A program made the translations under genes and the position numbers. A DNA stretch of 64,000 bases, taken from an uncultured Acidimicrobiales bacterium (GTDB lineage: Bacteria; Actinomycetota; Acidimicrobiia; Acidimicrobiales; Bin134). This document shows positions 62,104 to 64,000 of the stretch, piece after piece. The notes below the pieces were generated by a model. The model was not told the origin of the DNA. It was given only the letters and a program-made list of their open reading frames with translations, and did no database searches. Location: NCBI GenBank assembly GCA_951813555.1, contig OX638344.1, forward strand, positions 2,261,076 to 2,325,075. Direction: 5' to 3'. Numbering within the stretch: position 1 is the first letter of the stretch; the number at the start of each line of letters is the position of its first letter.

Positions 62104-62944
62104 CGCCCCCGGCCAGCAGAGCCTCCAGAGAGGAGGCATCCCCGCTTTCTCCGCCAGTCCGCCACAGGGCCAACAACGGCGATTCGTCCGTCTCGGCCTC
62201 CTCAGCCAGTCGACTAGCTGCTACCACTGCCTCCCACTGGCCGAGCTCATCGCGGGGAAGCGCCAGCACATCGTGCATCGCCGATACATACGACTCGTGC
62301 AACTCCCTTAGCACCGGTTGATCCACCCTCGGCATGTGCGGCCGGTCAGCCACGGAGTCAAAGGGACGGATCAGTAGCGAAGATCGGACAACGTCAGCAA
62401 CGGGATGGCCGATGGCGGCGTCGAACCAGTCGATGGCCACGGGACCCGCCGAGCTCATTAGGACATTTCCAGGGTGGAGGTCGCCGTGCAGAAGCGCCGC
62501 GCCGCGCGGCAGGCTCTCCAAGATATGCAGGGCGCGATCTCGCTCGGCCTCGGAGAACTGTTTGATCTCGATGATCTTCCTCTGCATTCTCCCCACCAGT
62601 CCGGACACTGCGACGGGAAGCCCAGCCCGAAGGATCTGCCGGTGGATGTCGGCCAGTTCCTTCCCGAACGCCGCGGCGTTCTGAGGACCATCCAAGATCA
62701 GCTCCCACATCGACGGACCCCACACCCTCTCAAACACGATGGCGTCCCGCTTCTGCACTTGCACCACATCCAGCACCGCGGGGGCCGGGGCCCCCAGATC
62801 GCGCACCGCCGCGGTGAACTCTGCCTCGTCTGCGGCCCAGTGGGCGGGAACAGAGGGTCTGGGCACCTTCACTACCGCGCCGGCCCCGAACGCATATACA
62901 TCTGACGTCCTGCCCACGGCCACCAGTTGCCCAGGACGGCTCAT
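62087..62944 (-). CDS. Aminoglycoside phosphotransferase (APH)-family kinase
   Basis: 285 residues of protein-kinase-like fold: GRTSDVYAFGAGAVVKVPRP (ATP loop and Lys), IVFERVWGPSMWELI, catalytic loop LLHGDLHPGNVLMSS (HxDxxxxN), and VAIDWFDAAIGHPVADVV in place of the DFG-type IDW. Acts on a small molecule; antibiotic resistance is not implied by sequence. The ATG 62944 is seven bases past the SDR stop, so it belongs to the P450-SDR transcript. Confidence 0.88.
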   Translation of the reverse strand: MSRPGQLVAVGRTSDVYAFGAGAVVKVPRPSVPAHWAADEAEFTAAVRDLGAPAPAVLDVVQVQKRDAIVFERVWGPSMWELILDGPQNAAAFGKELADIHRQILRAGLPVAVSGLVGRMQRKIIEIKQFSEAERDRALHILESLPRGAALLHGDLHPGNVLMSSAGPVAIDWFDAAIGHPVADVVRSSLLIRPFDSVADRPHMPRVDQPVLRELHESYVSAMHDVLALPRDELGQWEAVVAASRLAEEAETDESPLLALWRTGGESGDASSLEALLAGGVSRWG

Positions 62945-62951
62945 TGGCCAA

Positions 62952-63710
62952 CTACGCCAGCATGCCGCCGTCGATCACCAGGACGGCGCCGGTGATGTAG
63001 GAGGCCGCCGGGGACGCCAAGAACGCCACCGGCAGGGCTACTTCTTCGGCGGTTGCCCACCTTCCCAGCGGGATGCCGATGCCGGCCTCGGCAACCACGG
63101 CGTCTTTGTCGTAGCTGTCCCAGCCGCTGGTGTCCACGAAGCCAGGAGCCACCGCGTTCACCCGCACGCCGTGGGGGGCCCACTCCCGGGCAAGCGCCTT
63201 GGTCTGCTGGAACAGCCCGCCTTTGGCCGCCGAGTAGGCCGCCATGCCGGGCAGGTGGCGCAACCCCGACAACGAGCCCACGTTGACGATGCTGCCCTGG
63301 CCACGCTCGATCATGGAGCGGCCGAAGGCCTGCGACACCAAGAAGGGGGCAGTCAGGTTCAAGGCCACCGTCTTGGACCAACCCGGCTCGGCTATGTCTA
63401 GCACCGGGGCGGTGAATCGGGCACCGCCCGCGTTGTTGATGAGGACGTCTACTGGGCCAATCGCTGAGGTGACCTGCGCGGCGGCTTCTGATATGGCGTC
63501 GGCATCGGTCACGTCGCAGGGAGCGACGCAAACATCAGCACCCCTGCTTCGGAGTTCTCCGGCCAAAGCCTCCAGTCGCTCGACTCGACGGGCCATGAGG
63601 GCGACCCGCGCCCCCTGGTCGACCAGCACCCGGGCAATGGCTCCGCCGATGTCGCCGGTAGCCCCGGTTACCGCCGCGCCCAGACCCTCCAGCGGTCGAT
63701 CGGCGGTCAC
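62952..63710 (-). CDS. SDR-family oxidoreductase
   Basis: 252 residues from GTG 63710, which overlaps the P450 stop (GTGA); the longer frame to 63764 would run back into the P450. VTGATGDIGGAIARVLVDQG, INNAGGARFT, GSLSGLRHLPGMAAYSAAKGG (Ser, Tyr, Lys of the active site) and the ending VLVIDGGMLA are classical. Translational coupling to the P450 suggests it oxidises the P450 product (alcohol to ketone) or a related step. Confidence 0.9.
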   Translation of the reverse strand: MTADRPLEGLGAAVTGATGDIGGAIARVLVDQGARVALMARRVERLEALAGELRSRGADVCVAPCDVTDADAISEAAAQVTSAIGPVDVLINNAGGARFTAPVLDIAEPGWSKTVALNLTAPFLVSQAFGRSMIERGQGSIVNVGSLSGLRHLPGMAAYSAAKGGLFQQTKALAREWAPHGVRVNAVAPGFVDTSGWDSYDKDAVVAEAGIGIPLGRWATAEEVALPVAFLASPAASYITGAVLVIDGGMLA

Positions 63711-64000
63711 GACAGGCTCACTGGCAGGTGCTCCAAGCCCCGGCTCAACATGGTGGGCACCCACACCTCCGGCTGGGGGCCCAGCTCCAGGTTGGGCAGG
63801 CGGCGGACCAGAGCCTCCAGGGCAATGGCTCCCTCGAGGCGGGCCACTGATGCTCCCAAGCAGAAATGCAGCCCGAAGCCGAAACCGATGTGGTTGTTGG
63901 GATCCCTGGCCACGTCGAACCGGTCGGGCTCGTCAAAAGCCTCGGGATCTCGGTTGGCGGCGTGCTGCACCAGATACACCATGTCGCCAGCCGGCAAGGT
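63707..64000 (-). CDS. Cytochrome P450, C-terminal fragment (5' part beyond window edge)
   Basis: About 97 C-terminal residues; the frame continues past 64000. ANRDPEAFDEPDRFDVARDP and the heme-binding FGFGLHFCLGASVARLEG (FxxGxxxCxG) identify it, followed by the C-terminal strand pair (NLELGPQPEVWVPTML). Related to, but distinct from, the P450 at 50595-51818. Operon order is P450-SDR-APH kinase. Confidence 0.93.
   Translation of the reverse strand, partial: TLPAGDMVYLVQHAANRDPEAFDEPDRFDVARDPNNHIGFGFGLHFCLGASVARLEGAIALEALVRRLPNLELGPQPEVWVPTMLSRGLEHLPVSLS

Overview
The window is GC-rich, densely coded DNA from an actinobacterium. The style fits the class Acidimicrobiia: many F420/LLM-type oxidoreductases, SDRs, P450s, acyl-CoA enzymes and CoA-transferase pairs, plus frequent leaderless promoters. 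That placement is inferred from gene content only. No rRNA or tRNA gene was recognised, and no gene-free stretch exceeds 300 bases.

Layout. 1-1709: two tandem related Asp-box lipoprotein genes, the first cut by the window edge. 1745-6919: an amidohydrolase, then a leftward operon xylA-xylB-selenoprotein, in which a GrdB-like protein reads through an in-frame UGA. 7041-13337: formate-tetrahydrofolate ligase, then an NAD-type formate dehydrogenase operon. Its catalytic subunit also reads through a UGA, as selenocysteine. Its alpha subunit is split in two, and the N-terminal half is encoded last. 13439-16584: Uma2 nuclease, a DUF222/HNH gene with an amber stop, a small folD relic and a coiled-coil lipoprotein. 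16700-31715: folD, then a run of CoA-ester and flavin/F420 redox genes (thiolase, acyl-CoA dehydrogenase, SDR, IpdAB-like CoA-transferase pair, LLM oxidoreductases), a frameshifted ABC transporter and a methyltransferase. 31684-37160: a defence and toxin island with HicAB, a restriction-modification pair, VapBC and a DUF4143 ATPase. 37262-39491: acyl-CoA ligase and VOC protein. 39756-48014: a secreted protein of about 2,750 residues with three Ig-like/LRR/FN3 modules and an RCC1-like tail. 48083-54324: class II aldolase, acyl-CoA ligase, P450, a second IpdAB-like pair and an SDR. 54438-62103: a polyol/sugar ABC importer divergent from mannitol dehydrogenase, a DeoR regulator and an IMPase-family phosphatase. 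62087-64000: an APH-family kinase, an SDR and a P450 cut by the edge.

How the parts fit. Fhs, FolD and the formate dehydrogenase link the folate C1 pool to formate, CO2 and NADH. XylAB and the polyol importer/dehydrogenase feed sugars in. The CoA-transferase, thiolase, dehydrogenase and P450 genes suggest breakdown of steroid-like, terpenoid or fatty substrates. The two selenoproteins imply a selenocysteine-decoding host. The most unusual elements are the split and permuted Sec-formate dehydrogenase and the LRR protein. In the latter, an almost invariant 66-bp DNA scaffold carries hypervariable codons only at the predicted exposed positions of each repeat.
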